From the NCBI GenBank assembly GCA_027484315.1, contig JAIXTE010000049.1:20484-84483 (forward strand): 64,000 nt of DNA. Reading direction: 5' to 3'. Below are positions 20,739 to 29,946 of this stretch, piece by piece. Numbering within the stretch: the first letter of the stretch is position 1; each line of letters starts with the position of its first letter. The position numbers and the translations under genes were made by a program. The notes beneath the pieces were generated by a model. The model had not been told where the DNA came from. It saw nothing but the letters and a program-made list of their open reading frames with translations, and did not search any database. Origin of the DNA: Burkholderiales bacterium. GTDB taxonomy: Bacteria > Pseudomonadota > Gammaproteobacteria > Burkholderiales > Burkholderiaceae_B.

Positions 20739-22010
20739 ATGAAAATTTTGGTGATCGGATCAGGCGGCCGCGAACACGCCATGGCTTGGCGAATCTGCCA
20801 AACCCCTGGCGTGACAAAAGTATTCGTGGCGCCTGGCAATGGCGGCACAGCGCTTGAAGCCAAAATGGAAAATGTACCCATCAGCGACCTGACTGAACTG
20901 GCCGATTTTGCCCAGAACGAACAGGTGTACCTGACCGTGGTTGGCCCTGAAGCCCCCTTGGCTGCTGGCGTTGTGGACTTGTTCCGCCAGCGCGGCCTGC
21001 GTATTTTTGGCCCGGCCAAGTTGGCTGCGCAACTGGAAAGCTCGAAGGATTATGCCAAGGCCTTCATGAAGCGCCACAAGATTCCAACGGCTGAATATGA
21101 AACATTCACCGATGCGACCAAGGCCCATGATTATGTGAATGCCAAGGGTGCTCCCATCGTGATCAAGGCAGATGGCCTTGCTGCCGGCAAGGGCGTGGTG
21201 GTGGCCATGAGCCTTGAAGAAGCGCACCAGGCCATTGACGACATGCTGTTGGGCAACAGCATGGGCAGCGCGGGCTCGCGCGTGGTCATCGAAGAATTTC
21301 TGGACGGCGAGGAAGCCAGTTTCATCGTCATGGTGGATGGCGTGAATGCATTGGCCATGGCCAGCAGCCAGGATCACAAACGTTTGCTGGATGGCGACCA
21401 GGGTCCCAACACCGGTGGCATGGGCGCATACAGCCCCGCACCTGTGGTCACGCCAACCATGCATGCCCGTGTCATGCGAGAAGTGATTTACCCCACCATT
21501 GCAGGCATGAAAAAAGATGGTTTAGTGTACACAGGTTTTCTGTACGCCGGCCTGATGATCGACGACAAAAACGACATCAAGGTGCTGGAGTTCAACTGCC
21601 GCATGGGCGACCCTGAAACACAGCCCATCATGATGCGCCTGAAAAGCGACTTCGTGAACCTGCTCGACCACGCCATTGACGGCACACTCGACAAGGTGGA
21701 AGCCGAATGGGACCGCCGCACTGCCCTAGGTGTCGTGATCGCAGCGCACAACTACCCACAAACACCCCGTGCCGGCGATGAAATCACCTTGCGTGGACAA
21801 GCCAGCGATGAAGCAGTTGTTTTCCATGCAGGCACCATCGAGAAAAATGGCAAGGCAGTGACAGCGGGTGGGCGCGTACTGTGCGCCACCGCTTTGGGCG
21901 ACACGGTACGCCAGGCACAGGCCAAGGCCTACGAACTGGTAGATACTGTCAGTTTTGATGGCATGCAGTTTCGCAGCGACATTGGTTACCGCGCCATCAA
22001 TAGAAAATGA
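20739..22010 (+). CDS. purD: Phosphoribosylamine--glycine ligase (GAR synthetase)
   Basis: ATP-grasp enzyme joining phosphoribosylamine and glycine in purine synthesis. MKILVIGSGGREHAMAW starts the N-terminal domain, followed by GPEAPLAAGVVD, PIVIKADGLAAGKGVVVA (ATP-grasp loop), EEFLDGEEASFIVMVDG, DQGPNTGGMGAYSPAP and EFNCRMGDPETQ (metal ligands). Length 423 residues, standard. The ATG at 20739 follows GGAG. It sits between the yebC-family gene and hemF on the same strand with short gaps. Confidence 0.97.
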   Translation: MKILVIGSGGREHAMAWRICQTPGVTKVFVAPGNGGTALEAKMENVPISDLTELADFAQNEQVYLTVVGPEAPLAAGVVDLFRQRGLRIFGPAKLAAQLESSKDYAKAFMKRHKIPTAEYETFTDATKAHDYVNAKGAPIVIKADGLAAGKGVVVAMSLEEAHQAIDDMLLGNSMGSAGSRVVIEEFLDGEEASFIVMVDGVNALAMASSQDHKRLLDGDQGPNTGGMGAYSPAPVVTPTMHARVMREVIYPTIAGMKKDGLVYTGFLYAGLMIDDKNDIKVLEFNCRMGDPETQPIMMRLKSDFVNLLDHAIDGTLDKVEAEWDRRTALGVVIAAHNYPQTPRAGDEITLRGQASDEAVVFHAGTIEKNGKAVTAGGRVLCATALGDTVRQAQAKAYELVDTVSFDGMQFRSDIGYRAINRK

Positions 22011-22048
22011 TTCGAAAATAATAAAATTCAAGCAGGGCAAACTCAACC

Positions 22049-22954
22049 ATGACTCCTTCCGAGCTGAATCAGGTCAAACAGTATCTTCAAGGCTTGCAAG
22101 CCAGCATTGTTGAAGGCATTGGACAGTTCGAAACCAAGCCGTTTCTGAATGATTCCTGGGACCGTGCGGAAGGCGGTGGTGGTTGCAGCCGTGTGCTTGA
22201 AGAGGGCAGCCTGCTTGAACGCGGTGGCGTGAATTTCAGCCACGTGATGGGAGACAAATTGCCAGGTTCGGCCACAGCAAGCCGGCAAGGTTTGGCAGGC
22301 GCCAGTTTTGAAGCCATGGGCGTTTCACTGGTGTTTCACCCACGCAACCCGTATGTTCCCACTGTGCACATGAATGTGCGGCTTTTTGCAGCCACCACCG
22401 TAGAAGGTGAATCGGTATGGTGGTTCGGTGGCGGCATGGACCTGACCCCGTATTACGGCGCGGAGGAAGATGCCAGGCATTTTCATCAAACCTGCAAAAA
22501 CGCGCTCGACCCATTCGGTTCGCAGTACCATGCAAAATTCAAGAAATGGTGCGATGAATACTTCTACCTGAAGCATCGCAAGGAACCCCGTGGAGTGGGT
22601 GGCGTGTTTTTTGATGACTTTTCAGAGCTGGGCTTTGAGCAGAGTTTTGCCATGACACGCAGCGTGGGCGATGCCTTCCTGAAAGCCTATTTGCCCATTG
22701 TTGAACGACGCATGAACATGGCCTACGGTGAGCGCGAACGCGATTTTCAAGCCTACCGCCGGGGTCGCTATGTTGAATTCAATTTGGTGTTTGACCGCGG
22801 TACGCTGTTCGGCCTGCAAAGCGGCGGTCGCACTGAATCAATCTTGATGAGCATGCCGCCCCAAGTTAAATGGCGTTATGACTGGCAACCGGAAGCAGGA
22901 ACACCGGAAGCAGCCTTGTACACCAATTTTCTAGTAGATCGCGATTGGGTTTGA
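22049..22954 (+). CDS. hemF: Coproporphyrinogen III oxidase, oxygen-dependent
   Basis: Converts coproporphyrinogen III to protoporphyrinogen IX using molecular oxygen, indicating aerobic haem synthesis. Family blocks include [64 protein letters not shown] with GGVFFDDF, and [26 protein letters not shown]. Length 301 residues, standard for the family. It follows purD by 38 bases. No oxygen-independent hemN is present in the window. Confidence 0.97.
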   Translation: MTPSELNQVKQYLQGLQASIVEGIGQFETKPFLNDSWDRAEGGGGCSRVLEEGSLLERGGVNFSHVMGDKLPGSATASRQGLAGASFEAMGVSLVFHPRNPYVPTVHMNVRLFAATTVEGESVWWFGGGMDLTPYYGAEEDARHFHQTCKNALDPFGSQYHAKFKKWCDEYFYLKHRKEPRGVGGVFFDDFSELGFEQSFAMTRSVGDAFLKAYLPIVERRMNMAYGERERDFQAYRRGRYVEFNLVFDRGTLFGLQSGGRTESILMSMPPQVKWRYDWQPEAGTPEAALYTNFLVDRDWV

Positions 22955-23096
22955 ATCCATAGCCATCGGCAATGGCTCACCTGAACCGAACCGGAACTTT
23001 CCAACCCCAAGCAGTGTTTGCTAGCGTCACGTTTTTCTAAGTATTTCGTGCACGCCATGCGAACCCTTTCTTGCTCAACCGTCAACGGGTGTTACT

Positions 23097-23630
23097 GTGC
23101 CCGTTAAACCCGTCTTTCTGCTTGCTGCCCTATCCCTGCTTTCTCCGGTCTTGCAAGCCAGTGATCCAGTCAAAGAACATTTGACGCTGCAATTGGTCAA
23201 GGCCACATTGGGTTACGAAGAAACTTTCGAACGCTGCGAGGCCTCGGCATACCAAGCCAAAGAAATCACGCTTCCTGTTGCCGAACTGGCCCGACAAAAA
23301 GTGACCTTGCAGGAATTGCACTTTGCAATTGTGTATTTTCGAGACAAGGCGCTGGAAGAATGTTCGAGCCACAGCAGAAGCAGGTTGATCTCCGCAATAC
23401 TGGATTGCAACACCTATGTTGCGGGTAGTCCCAATGAACCAATTGACCCGGAACGATCCGGGCTGGCACTTCTGCTCCCTTCCCAAAACCTGCTGGAAGC
23501 GCGGGCAAAATACGTGCAACTTGACCGGGAAAAAGCTGACTTGCTTGATGCAATATTCAAGGGCAGTTCACCCACGCTGGAATTGATTTCAAACTGGCAG
23601 GATGCCGCCAATTTGCTGCGCAAGGAGTGA
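23097..23630 (+). CDS. Secreted or periplasmic protein of unknown function
   Basis: A 177-residue protein that starts with GTG at 23097 and has a clear signal peptide (VFLLAALSLLSPVLQA before SDPVKEH). The mature part is helical and contains three cysteines (ERCEAS, LEECSS, LDCNTY), which could form a disulfide in the periplasm. No family is recognised. Codon use looks like the neighbours. A GTG start with a weak ribosome binding site lowers certainty on the exact N-terminus, but the signal peptide supports it. A hairpin with a T-tract follows 40 bases after the stop. Confidence 0.65.
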   Translation: MPVKPVFLLAALSLLSPVLQASDPVKEHLTLQLVKATLGYEETFERCEASAYQAKEITLPVAELARQKVTLQELHFAIVYFRDKALEECSSHSRSRLISAILDCNTYVAGSPNEPIDPERSGLALLLPSQNLLEARAKYVQLDREKADLLDAIFKGSSPTLELISNWQDAANLLRKE

Positions 23631-23668
23631 ACAGGCCGCGAGGCGCAACTTACGCACACCAGGATTCA

Positions 23669-23703
23669 CCCCCAATTCATCAATTGGGGTGACACCTTTT
23701 TTC
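23669..23703 (+). terminator. Putative terminator
   Basis: A stem of CCCCAATT with AATTGGGG around a four-base loop is followed, after a six-base gap, by six T. The gap between stem and T-run makes it a weak candidate. It separates the hemF side from the PAAR module. Confidence 0.45.
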
Positions 23704-23759
23704 AGTTCCAATCACCCCATGTTAGCTTACCCGGTTGTTGACCAAACAAGATCCGATAC

Positions 23760-24275
23760 ATGTCATTGATGATTCGCCAAGGTGACACCACCAGCCACGG
23801 TGGCACCGTGCTTGAAGGCTTTGCTATTTACACCGTAGAAGGCCGTGCAGTGGCCGGGTTGGGACACAAAGTAGCATGCCTATTGTGCAAAGGTGTGTTT
23901 CCAATTGCACAAGGCAACCCCGCCCACACCTTCAACCACGTGCCATTGGCCTACGAGGGCATGAAAACAGCCTGCGGCGCCAGCCTGATTGCTTCGCAAG
24001 CCAGCACCACCCACACCTCGCCCACAGGTTCAATGGCCCGAATTGCTGAACAGCAAATACCAGACAACCCGCTGGGCAACCAAGCCGAGGACAAGGTGGT
24101 GCAGTTCATCATTCGCCAACATGAAACCAGGGAACCCCTTGAGGGTGTGCCTTACACCATCAAATTGTCCACGGGCGCGATTGAATCAGGACATTCCAAT
24201 GCCGAAGGCCTGACCAGCAAATTGCTTGTAAAGAAAACTGTTCAGGCCGAATTGATTGTTCACACCATGCCATGA
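23760..24275 (+). CDS. PAAR-domain protein (candidate T6SS spike tip)
   Basis: A 171-residue protein whose N-terminal 90 residues fit a PAAR domain: MSLMIRQGDTTSHGGTVLEG, then GLGHKVACLLCKGVFPIAQG, HVPLAYEGMKTACGASLIAS. PAAR proteins cap the VgrG spike of the type VI secretion system and carry or recruit effectors. A second domain (about 105-171: VVQFIIRQHETREPLEGVPYTI and LSTGAIESGHSNAEGLTSKL) resembles the small beta-sandwich extensions found on many PAAR and VgrG proteins, which act as cargo adaptors (inference). The stop overlaps the start of the next gene (ATGA, 24272-24275). No VgrG or other T6SS gene is in the window. Confidence 0.85.
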   Translation: MSLMIRQGDTTSHGGTVLEGFAIYTVEGRAVAGLGHKVACLLCKGVFPIAQGNPAHTFNHVPLAYEGMKTACGASLIASQASTTHTSPTGSMARIAEQQIPDNPLGNQAEDKVVQFIIRQHETREPLEGVPYTIKLSTGAIESGHSNAEGLTSKLLVKKTVQAELIVHTMP

Positions 24276-25363
24276 CCACCACCTGTTTCCCCGACTTGAT
24301 CAGCGACGACCTGCCCTTGCACAAGGGCGCTCGCACCCTCGACCAATGCAAGTGCTACAGCACCGACCGTTACGACAACACCGAGAAACTTGTTGCCGAA
24401 GTGGAGGTACTGACCTGCGACTGCCTGTGGCGAATTTGCCAGCGCGAAGCTGAACGAATTGTTGCCCCGGGTGGCCTGTTGATTGCAGACCCGATTGCGC
24501 GCAACCGGCGAATCAATGCGGCCTACGCAGCACTGTGGAAAACCGACAACCGCTTTGAATGGGCCGGGTTGGCCGCGTTTGCATCCAAGCAAGTGGGTTG
24601 TGGCCTGTTGCATGCGGCCATTGGCATGGAACAGATCAACCGCACACAAGACGAATTGGAGATGCTTGAACGAAACCCTTGGGTGCCGCCCAACGTAAAA
24701 ATTGAATCTGTTGGTACGCGCGGCTTCCTTGAAAGTATTGAGGTTTCGCAAAGGTATGTCTTCGATATGCTGGCCCTGGGCAACACGGCCTTGTTTCTCG
24801 ACATCTACCCCTTGCACATGTTTTATAAGAAGCGGGGGATAGAGGAAATGAAAAAGTGCATGAGGGTACGCCAGAAGATTGATCAAAACCCGAAATTTCC
24901 AATTTTTTGGCCTATTCCTAAAAAAGTGAAATTTGGTTTGCCGTTTGACGAGATTATTCCCGCATTTGAAGCCATTGAGGCGGGAGATATTTTCGAAAGT
25001 GTTCGCTTGCTTGCTTTTCATGAACAACAAAATATTTTGCAGCCCACAATTTACGAAGATTTCTTGATGCGCAGCCTGCTGCAAGGCAACCAGATGGCCA
25101 GTTCATTTGCTTATGTCACCAACTTTTCGACAGGGTTGGAACAACCCGTTCAATTGACACTGGCTAACCAATGCGCGCCACTGCAGGACGGGCGCAGCAT
25201 TGAATTCAGCAGAAATGGTTATGCCAACCTTGCCAACGTGGATGAACGCATGCCCTTTGTACTTCGCGCAGCCAAGCAGTTTTACAATTTACTTAGAAGT
25301 GGAAGCCGGCAAATAATTGAACAAAGCATTCATGAAATATCCAGCGGACGGCCAGCTCGATGA
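24272..25363 (+). CDS. Putative T6SS cargo effector of unknown activity
   Basis: A 363-residue protein without signal peptide or clear membrane segments, translationally coupled to the PAAR gene. The N-terminus is cysteine-rich (CKCYST, LTCDCLWRIC). Other visible blocks are IADPIARNRRINAAYAALW, RFEWAGLAAFASKQVGCGLLHA, LGNTALFLDIYPLHMFYKKRG and NILQPTIYEDFLMRSLL. The pattern recalls uncharacterised proteins (DUF2515-like, low certainty) often found beside PAAR genes. No nuclease, lipase or peptidoglycan hydrolase motif can be named. Base composition falls in the second half (about 24,880-25,350). Position between a PAAR gene and a small exported protein suggests an antibacterial effector acting in the periplasm or membrane. 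That function is inference. Confidence 0.65.
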   Translation: MTTTCFPDLISDDLPLHKGARTLDQCKCYSTDRYDNTEKLVAEVEVLTCDCLWRICQREAERIVAPGGLLIADPIARNRRINAAYAALWKTDNRFEWAGLAAFASKQVGCGLLHAAIGMEQINRTQDELEMLERNPWVPPNVKIESVGTRGFLESIEVSQRYVFDMLALGNTALFLDIYPLHMFYKKRGIEEMKKCMRVRQKIDQNPKFPIFWPIPKKVKFGLPFDEIIPAFEAIEAGDIFESVRLLAFHEQQNILQPTIYEDFLMRSLLQGNQMASSFAYVTNFSTGLEQPVQLTLANQCAPLQDGRSIEFSRNGYANLANVDERMPFVLRAAKQFYNLLRSGSRQIIEQSIHEISSGRPAR

Positions 25364-25983
25364 AAACACAATGCAATCTGATTCAATGGATTACAACCCA
25401 CAAAGCGCTCGCTATGTTTACAGCACTGTTGCTTGGTATTGGGGCTTGCAAGGCTGCAGAATTCCTCGCCCCAGCCAAAGAAATAGCTTTGATTATCGGC
25501 GAGCCCTGGAAAAGCATGCAGGCCCGTTCAACCGCAGGGATTGCCGATGACATACCCGATGAAATCTGGTACCGGATGCCCAAAGAGCTTGCGTATCTCA
25601 GGTTTGCTGACCCTAAATATGAATTCGCAACCCCAGCGGCAAAGTATTTCAGTATCTCTTTCAATCGCGGCCTAGTTTACTCAGTGCGAATGTCCCCCCA
25701 AATAGAACCCCTCCCGCTTCAGGAGGCATTGGACATCGTGCTCAATTTGCAAGATCAGTGGAGAACAGCAGGGTGGACACTTGATGAACCCGAAGAATTT
25801 CCAGCCTACGACAACACCCCAGTTTGGCACCAAGCCCTGAAGGAATGCTCAGCATTAAGCAGTCACTGGAATGCCGGAAAACTGTACCAACTGATGGTGG
25901 TGATTACCTGCTACGGCGACAATCGCTACCCTGACAACAAAGGGTACTTGGTCACGATCTCCATGGGCAAATTCAAGGAATAG
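25360..25983 (+). CDS. Putative lipoprotein, candidate immunity protein
   Basis: A 207-residue protein whose start overlaps the stop of the preceding gene (ATGA, 25360-25363). The N-terminus has a hydrophobic segment ending in LLLGIGACKAAEF, a good lipobox (I-G-A-C), so it is probably a membrane-anchored periplasmic lipoprotein. The mature part has a charged, mixed alpha/beta look (LPLQEALDIVLNLQDQWRTAGWTL, LYQLMVVITCYGDN). No family is recognised. Small exported proteins translated directly after a PAAR-linked effector are commonly cognate immunity proteins. Periplasmic location here would predict a toxin that acts in the periplasm or envelope. Confidence 0.65.
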   Translation: MKTQCNLIQWITTHKALAMFTALLLGIGACKAAEFLAPAKEIALIIGEPWKSMQARSTAGIADDIPDEIWYRMPKELAYLRFADPKYEFATPAAKYFSISFNRGLVYSVRMSPQIEPLPLQEALDIVLNLQDQWRTAGWTLDEPEEFPAYDNTPVWHQALKECSALSSHWNAGKLYQLMVVITCYGDNRYPDNKGYLVTISMGKFKE

Positions 25984-26130
25984 ACACAGCAAGGTCGCTG
26001 ACCTACTCACATTAGCCAATCAACACACACCAACGCAACCCAGCCACAGCACGGACTTTCCACTTGATCAAAACACCTCACTAACTTAGTGGAGTAGACT
26101 TCAATTCGTCTTCACACTCATGCCCACACC

Positions 26131-26781
26131 ATGCCCACTCGGCAAATCTGCATCATCGGCGGCACTTTCAACCCCATTCATATGGGTCACCTGCAAATGG
26201 CGCGCTCGGCACAAGCCCAGTGCATGGCGGACGAGGTGTGGTTCATGCCAGCCGGCCAGCCCTGGCAAAAAGCCAATAGCGACCTGGCCCCAGCCGATGT
26301 GCGCAAGCAGCTGGTGGAACTGGCCATCGAAGGAGTCCATTCCTGGCGGCTTGAACCCTTCGAAGTGGAACATCAAGGGCCAACCTACACGGTGGACACA
26401 CTGGAAAAGCTGACTGACCTGCACCCGGACTGCAAGTTTTCCTTTGTCATCGGAGCAGATCAACTCGACAACCTGACCCAGTGGAAGCACTGGGAGAGCC
26501 TGTTTGATTACGCCCGGATTGGCGTGGTCGACCGCACAATGTGGGGTGAATTCAAAGTACCCGAGGCTTTAAAACGACACTTGATGCAAGACCGCCTGTT
26601 TCGCATACCCATGCCCAGCGTCAACATCAGTTCCACCCAAATTCGACGCCAGTTCGCGCTTTTGCATTCAGGAACAGGTGATGTTTTGGAAACGGCCCGC
26701 TTCAAACTGGAGGCCAGCCTGCCCACTGCGGTGTTCAAGTACCTCGTGAAGCACTCAGTTTATGGTCGCGCCCAGCCGTGA
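26131..26781 (+). CDS. nadD: Nicotinate-nucleotide adenylyltransferase
   Basis: Adenylates nicotinate mononucleotide to deamido-NAD, the step after NadC. The nucleotidyltransferase motif GGTFNPIHMGHL and the C-terminal NISSTQIRRQF are intact, and FVIGADQLDNLTQWKHWE is a family block. Length 216 residues, typical. It begins a run of close same-strand genes (nadD-rsfS-rlmH-maf-rng), an order widely seen in betaproteobacteria. About 150 bases of non-coding sequence separate it from the PAAR module. Confidence 0.96.
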   Translation: MPTRQICIIGGTFNPIHMGHLQMARSAQAQCMADEVWFMPAGQPWQKANSDLAPADVRKQLVELAIEGVHSWRLEPFEVEHQGPTYTVDTLEKLTDLHPDCKFSFVIGADQLDNLTQWKHWESLFDYARIGVVDRTMWGEFKVPEALKRHLMQDRLFRIPMPSVNISSTQIRRQFALLHSGTGDVLETARFKLEASLPTAVFKYLVKHSVYGRAQP

Positions 26782-26823
26782 AAGTTGTTAGAATTCAGGC
26801 AATTAACAAACCTTTGGAATTGC

Positions 26824-27246
26824 ATGGAATTGCGTAAACTGCAGCGCGTCGTGATTGACGCCCTCGAAGACATCAAGGCACAAGACATCGCCATCTTCGA
26901 CACGACCCACCTGACCGGTGTTTTTGACCGGGTAGTCATTGCTTCGGCCTCCTCTAACCGCCAAACCCGCGCTTTGGCCAACAACGTTCGCGAAAAAACC
27001 AAGGAAGCTGGCGGCGAAGTGTTCAGCACCGAAGGCGAAGACACCGGCGAATGGGTTCTGGTTGACCTCGGCGACGTGGTGGTGCACTTGATGCAACCCG
27101 CGATTCGCGAGTATTACAACCTGGAAGAGATCTGGGGCGGCAAGCCCGTGCGCGTGAAACTGAACCCGCACAGCCTGAGCAAGCCCATGCCCGGTGTGGA
27201 CTACTTCCCGCAGCAGGCTGAGGCCTATTCAAGCCAGTACAACTAA
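26824..27246 (+). CDS. rsfS: Ribosomal silencing factor
   Basis: Binds ribosomal protein uL14 and blocks subunit joining when nutrients are scarce. The ATG at 26824 gives 140 residues starting MELRKLQRVVIDALEDIKAQDI. ASASSNRQTRALANNV, GEDTGEWVLVDLGDVVVHLM and the C-terminal REYYNLEEIWG are the standard RsfS/YbeB blocks. The C-terminus is extended by about 30 residues beyond the E. coli protein, as often in betaproteobacteria. rlmH follows after 14 bases. Confidence 0.95.
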   Translation: MELRKLQRVVIDALEDIKAQDIAIFDTTHLTGVFDRVVIASASSNRQTRALANNVREKTKEAGGEVFSTEGEDTGEWVLVDLGDVVVHLMQPAIREYYNLEEIWGGKPVRVKLNPHSLSKPMPGVDYFPQQAEAYSSQYN

Positions 27247-27260
27247 GTTTTTCATTCGCC

Positions 27261-27731
27261 TTGAAAATCCACGTGATCGCCCTGTCTCACAAAATTGAGC
27301 CTTGGGCGCAACTTGCTGTGGATCAGTTCCAGAAACGTTTTCCAAACGACTGGAAGCTGACCATCAAAGAACTGAAGCCGGAAGAACGGTCTGCGGGCAA
27401 GCCCGTGGACCAGATACTCGCCAAGGAAGCCGAGCGCATTCGCGCGGCCATACCTGCCGGTGCGCGTGTAGTTGCTCTGGATGAACGCGGCGAACGCCAC
27501 ACCAGCAAAGCCCTGGCTGAACAACTTCAAAAATGGCACAACAGCAGTGAAACACTCTGCCTGTTGATCGGCAGCGCAGACGGCCTGGATGACACATTGA
27601 AACAGCAATGCCAGGGCATGTGGCGGCTTTCCGACCTGACCCTGCCCCATGCGCTGGCCCGTGTGTTGCTGGTGGAAGCGTTGTATCGCGCGTTTTCCAT
27701 TACCATCGGGCATCCGTATCACCGAGAGTGA
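27261..27731 (+). CDS. rlmH: 23S rRNA (pseudouridine-1915-N3)-methyltransferase
   Basis: SPOUT-class methyltransferase acting on pseudouridine 1915 of 23S rRNA. The protein has 156 residues as usual, beginning MKIHVIALSHKIEPWAQLAVDQFQKR. The knotted C-terminus contains VALDERGERHTSKALAEQL, LLIGSADGLDD, LSDLTLPHALARVLLVEALYRAF and ITIGHPYHRE. The start is a TTG at 27261; no ATG is available at the right place. It is part of the nadD-rsfS-rlmH-maf-rng run. Confidence 0.96.
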   Translation: MKIHVIALSHKIEPWAQLAVDQFQKRFPNDWKLTIKELKPEERSAGKPVDQILAKEAERIRAAIPAGARVVALDERGERHTSKALAEQLQKWHNSSETLCLLIGSADGLDDTLKQQCQGMWRLSDLTLPHALARVLLVEALYRAFSITIGHPYHRE

Positions 27732-27741
27732 ACAAAAACCG

Positions 27742-28416
27742 ATGAATACGCCCATCAGCCCCCAACAATGTGGCCTTCCGCATGCGGTATGGCTGGCCTC
27801 ACGCAGCCCGCGTCGGCTTGAATTGCTGCAAACACTTGGGCTGAATGTCACCGTTTTTCTGGCCCAGAACAGCCCGGAAGCAGAAGCGCTTGAAGCCCCT
27901 TTAGAGCAGGAAGACCCGTTGGTCTATGTTCAACGGGTGACCCAATTGAAGCTGAATGCTGCATTGAATGCCATGCGTGAAAAAAGCACTGAGCAAGGCT
28001 TGAGCGGCCTGGTACTGGCTGCCGACACCACTGTGGCGCTGAACGGCAACATTCTGGGCAAACCACAAAACGCCGCAGAAGCCTTCCGGATGCTGCACAG
28101 TCTTTCCGGCACCACCCACCAGGTTCACACCGCAGTGGCGGGCGCCTGGCTGGACAACAAAGGCACCACACAAGCGACCCGCTCTGTCGTACAAACATCC
28201 CAAGTGGAGTTTGCAACCCTGCCTGAAACCTTCATTCAGGCCTACATTGCCAGTGGCGAACCCTTCGACAAAGCGGGAGCCTACGGCATTCAGGGGATAG
28301 CTGGTCAGTACGTTCGTCACATTTCGGGCAGTCATTCTGGCATCATGGGCTTACCACTGTTTGAAACCAGCGAATTGATGCGCCTAATCCAAACAGCGGC
28401 CCAAAGTAGTGTCTGA
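27742..28416 (+). CDS. Maf-family nucleoside triphosphate pyrophosphatase (YhdE type)
   Basis: House-cleaning pyrophosphatase for dTTP/UTP-like nucleotides. The ATG at 27742 lies 10 bases after rlmH. The motif LASRSPRRLELLQTLG, the catalytic block VLAADTTVALNG with GKPQNAAEAFRML, SGTTHQVHTAVA and the C-terminal EPFDKAGAYGIQGIAGQYV and GSHSGIMGLPLFET are all present. Length 224 residues, slightly longer than E. coli YhdE because of an N-terminal extension of about 15 residues. Confidence 0.95.
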   Translation: MNTPISPQQCGLPHAVWLASRSPRRLELLQTLGLNVTVFLAQNSPEAEALEAPLEQEDPLVYVQRVTQLKLNAALNAMREKSTEQGLSGLVLAADTTVALNGNILGKPQNAAEAFRMLHSLSGTTHQVHTAVAGAWLDNKGTTQATRSVVQTSQVEFATLPETFIQAYIASGEPFDKAGAYGIQGIAGQYVRHISGSHSGIMGLPLFETSELMRLIQTAAQSSV

Positions 28417-28454
28417 GCTGCAACAAGAATCGATTCATACCCAAGAAGCAAAAG

Positions 28455-29933
28455 ATGATCAACGAACAAATACTGGTGAACGTGACACCGCAGGAAACGC
28501 GCGTGGCCATCGTTCAACACGGTGCTGTGCAGGAACTTCACATTGAACGCACATCCACCCGCGGCATCGTGGGCAATGTGTACCTGGGCAAAGTGGTGCG
28601 GGTGTTGCCGGGCATGCAATCGGCCTTTGTCGACATCGGCCTGGAACGTGCTGCCTTTCTGCATGTGGCCGACCTGTGGGAACACCGCACTTACAACCAC
28701 CACCAGTCCAAGCAAAACGGCAACCCACCGCCTGCCATTGAAAAAATGGTGTTCGAAGGCCAAACCATCATTGTGCAGGTCAGCAAAGACCCGCTGGGCA
28801 CCAAGGGCGCCCGCTTGACCACACAGATCAGCTTGGCTGGCCGCATGCTGGTACATCTGCCCCAAGACCCTCACATTGGCGTATCCCAACGCATTGAAAA
28901 CGAAGGTGAACGCGAAGAACTGCGCGCAAAACTGACCCGCTTGCTGCCTGAAAACACCGGCGGCTTCATCATTCGGACCCATGCGGAAGAAGCCACCGAC
29001 GACGAATTGACAGCCGATGTGAATTACCTGCGAACCCGCTGGCGCGAAATGCTGGAGTTGACCCGCATGAAACCGGCACCCAGTCTGATTTATGAAGACC
29101 TGACCATGGCCCAGCGTGTGGTTCGTGATTTGGTCAGCACCGACACGCAGGCCATTCTGATCGATTCGAAAGAAACCCTGAAAAGCCTGCAAACCTTTGC
29201 ACAGACCTACGCGCACGAAGTGACGGAGCGCCTGCAACTGCATCAAGGTGAACGGCCGCTGTTCGAGCTGTACAACATTGAAGACGAATTGCAAAAGGCG
29301 CTGGGGCGCCGGGTGGAATTGAAATCGGGTGGCTACCTGATCATTGACCAAACCGAGGCATTGACCACGGTGGATGTGAACACAGGCGGCTTCATCGGCG
29401 CACGCAATTTTGAAGAAACTGTGTTCAAAACCAATCTGGAAGCCGCTCAAAGCATTGCCCGCCAACTGCGTTTGCGCAACTTGGGTGGCATTATCGTGAT
29501 CGACTTCATCGACATGAACACTGAAGATCACAAGAAGGCTGTGCTGTCCGAGCTTCAAAAAGCGCTGGACCGTGACCGCGCCCGCACCAGTGTCACTGAG
29601 TTCTCAACCCTTGGCCTGGTTGAAATGACCCGCAAGCGCACCCGCGAAAGCCTTGCGCACCTGCTGTGCGAGCCCTGCCCGAGTTGTCAGGGCAAAGGCC
29701 AGGTTAAAACTGCGCAAACTGTGGCGTATGAGATCATGCGGGAAATTGTGCGGGAAAGCCGCCAGTTCAACCCCAAGGAGTTTCGCATATTGGCCAGCCC
29801 GGCAGTGATCGACCTGTTTCTGGAAGAAGAGGCGCAGCACCTGGGCATGCTGGAAGAGTTCGTCGGCAAGCCAATTACCTTGCAAGTGGACAACCTGTTT
29901 GTGCAGGAACATTACGACATTATTTTGACCTGA
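28455..29933 (+). CDS. rng: Ribonuclease G
   Basis: Endoribonuclease of the RNase E/G family that processes the 5' end of 16S rRNA and degrades mRNA. Residues about 35-130 form the S1 domain (GNVYLGKVVRVLPGMQSAFVDIGLERAAFLH). The catalytic DNase I-like part includes TVDVNTGGFIGARN and IIVIDFIDM with the metal-binding aspartates. The zinc-link motif follows as CEPCPSCQGKG. Length 492 residues without the long C-terminal scaffold of RNase E, hence RNase G. It ends the nadD-rng run, and bioF starts 13 bases later. Confidence 0.97.
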   Translation: MINEQILVNVTPQETRVAIVQHGAVQELHIERTSTRGIVGNVYLGKVVRVLPGMQSAFVDIGLERAAFLHVADLWEHRTYNHHQSKQNGNPPPAIEKMVFEGQTIIVQVSKDPLGTKGARLTTQISLAGRMLVHLPQDPHIGVSQRIENEGEREELRAKLTRLLPENTGGFIIRTHAEEATDDELTADVNYLRTRWREMLELTRMKPAPSLIYEDLTMAQRVVRDLVSTDTQAILIDSKETLKSLQTFAQTYAHEVTERLQLHQGERPLFELYNIEDELQKALGRRVELKSGGYLIIDQTEALTTVDVNTGGFIGARNFEETVFKTNLEAAQSIARQLRLRNLGGIIVIDFIDMNTEDHKKAVLSELQKALDRDRARTSVTEFSTLGLVEMTRKRTRESLAHLLCEPCPSCQGKGQVKTAQTVAYEIMREIVRESRQFNPKEFRILASPAVIDLFLEEEAQHLGMLEEFVGKPITLQVDNLFVQEHYDIILT

Positions 29934-29946
29934 ACGAATTCTAAGA

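Noticed and set aside
28332..29558. A 408-codon open frame antisense to rng
   Set aside because: rng is complete and well conserved in the other strand. The antisense product has no signal, motif or ribosome binding site, and long antisense frames are common in GC-biased codon positions.
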